From NCBI RefSeq assembly GCF_002236115.1, contig NZ_NIWT01000002.1:496001-560000 (forward strand): DNA of 64,000 bases, in the 5' to 3' direction. Made by a program: the position numbers and the translations under genes. This DNA comes from Pseudomonas jessenii (GTDB taxonomy: Bacteria > Pseudomonadota > Gammaproteobacteria > Pseudomonadales > Pseudomonadaceae). Below the pieces are notes generated by a model. That model was not told where the DNA came from. It saw only the letters and a program-made list of their open reading frames with translations, and made no database searches. Positions 63,460 through 64,000 of this stretch are shown here, one piece after another (the stretch's first letter is position 1; each line of letters begins with the position of its first letter).

Positions 63460-64000
63460 TCAGGTTGTCGAGATCAGACCCCTGATTAAACGATATCCAT
63501 GCCCACGGATACTTTGAATGGCGTTGGTTCCATACATGCCTTTTATTTTGCCGCGAAGGCGACTGATCGACTTTTCCAAGGCTCTTGGGTCATAAAAATT
63601 TATATTCAGCCCCATGATCCTGGCGATTTCATCATGGCTCAATATTTGGTTTTTGGTCTGAGAAAAAGCCTCAAGAATTTTCATTTCTGCAAACGATACA
63701 TCCAGTTTTTTATACTCGCCAATCAGGCACATGCGAGTAGGGTCCAAAAGCAGATTATGCTTTTTTTGCCATTCTGGACTGTTAAAAAATTCGGACAGTA
63801 CGTCACATTTTTTGTCTGCAAAAGTATCGCAATTAATACAGTAGTCGGCCCCGGCAAAGTAATACTTCATCTTGTTGTAGGTGCCTCTACCGGTGATGGC
63901 TACGAAAATTATTGACGCCAGATTTTCGGCGCGAATATTTTCTACCGTGGTGAGGCTTTCAACAAATGCTTGAGGGCTGTCGATTACGATAAAAATTGCA
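63460..64000 (-). CDS. Response-regulator-like protein with degenerate receiver (partial)
   Basis: An open frame continues without a stop to the right edge at 63999, beyond an internal ATG at 63870, so at least 179 residues are present and the N-terminus is outside. The edge part has receiver-like strands (AIFIVIDSP, SIIFVAITGRG, GADYCINCD), but the phosphorylated Asp position reads DSP and the Lys region differs. The C-terminal winged helix is clear: KKLDVSFAEMKILEAFSQ, QILSHDEIARIMGLN, ALEKSISRLRGKI and IRGHGYRLIRG. It is probably a phosphorylation-independent regulator and the first seen gene of the three-gene regulatory operon. Confidence 0.7.
   Translation of the reverse strand, partial: AIFIVIDSPQAFVESLTTVENIRAENLASIIFVAITGRGTYNKMKYYFAGADYCINCDTFADKKCDVLSEFFNSPEWQKKHNLLLDPTRMCLIGEYKKLDVSFAEMKILEAFSQTKNQILSHDEIARIMGLNINFYDPRALEKSISRLRGKIKGMYGTNAIQSIRGHGYRLIRGLISTT

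Noticed and set aside
36609..64000. Insertion sequence or integrase marking the polysaccharide region as an island
   Set aside because: No transposase or integrase motif and no flanking direct repeats were found; horizontal exchange is inferred only from composition.

Overview
The window looks like a Pseudomonas chromosome, most likely from the P. fluorescens group. It has GC-rich housekeeping genes, a gene order that I recall as largely matching two P. aeruginosa PAO1 blocks (fadBA to lolCDE, then a copper two-component system to tal), and many GGAGCGAGC-type REP palindromes typical of fluorescent pseudomonads. These assignments rest on reading the proteins; no database search was run.

Positions 1 to about 37,600 are core chromosome. 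In order they hold: the end of an unknown gene; the fatty-acid oxidation pair fadB-fadA; topA; two small conserved genes; the divergent SOS pair lexA-sulA and fatty-acid regulator psrA (with two LexA boxes and two PsrA boxes between them); nagZ and methylthioinosine phosphorylase; a leftward operon of mfd, csiV and a SWIM/SNF2 helicase; an N-terminally extended gap; apbE without nqr genes; sthA; glpQ; a PilZ-like gene; lolC-lolD-lolE; a copRS-type system divergent from the cupredoxin copI; queF; a DUF4404 gene; a HAD-fold protein without catalytic aspartates; mlaA; the response-regulator phosphatase rssB and STAS protein rssC; and tal. Six REP doublets or triplets and one lone palindrome sit between these genes.

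From about 38,000 to 64,000 lies a surface-polysaccharide region without such REP elements. Read on the minus strand from right to left, it has a group of regulators at the right edge (a degenerate receiver/winged-helix protein running off the window, a degenerate EAL protein and a second winged-helix protein). It then has the initiating transferase wcaJ, a plus-strand rfaH, wzb-wzc, and a long operon wecB-wecC-wzx-(frameshifted murB-like)-pyruvyltransferase-wzy-glycosyltransferase-wecG. A gfcA-like gene, wza and yjbF-yjbG-yjbH follow, then a VanZ-like gene, galU and a lone phosphomannomutase C-terminal piece. The middle (about 46.3-53 kb) is visibly AT-rich, as expected for an exchangeable serotype cassette.

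The parts fit one Wzx/Wzy-dependent acidic polysaccharide. GalU makes UDP-glucose and WcaJ starts the unit with glucose-1-phosphate. WecB and WecC make UDP-ManNAcA for the WecG-family enzyme, a GT4 enzyme adds another sugar, and a pyruvyltransferase decorates the unit. Wzx flips, Wzy polymerises, and Wzc/Wzb/Wza plus YjbFGH control and carry out export. A perfect 12-base ops element in the wecB leader, near an rfaH gene, predicts antitermination control. The most notable observations are this RfaH-ops pair, the degenerate regulators at the right edge, the broken murB beside the pyruvyltransferase, the lone phosphomannomutase domain, and two REP classes that pair in opposite orientations.
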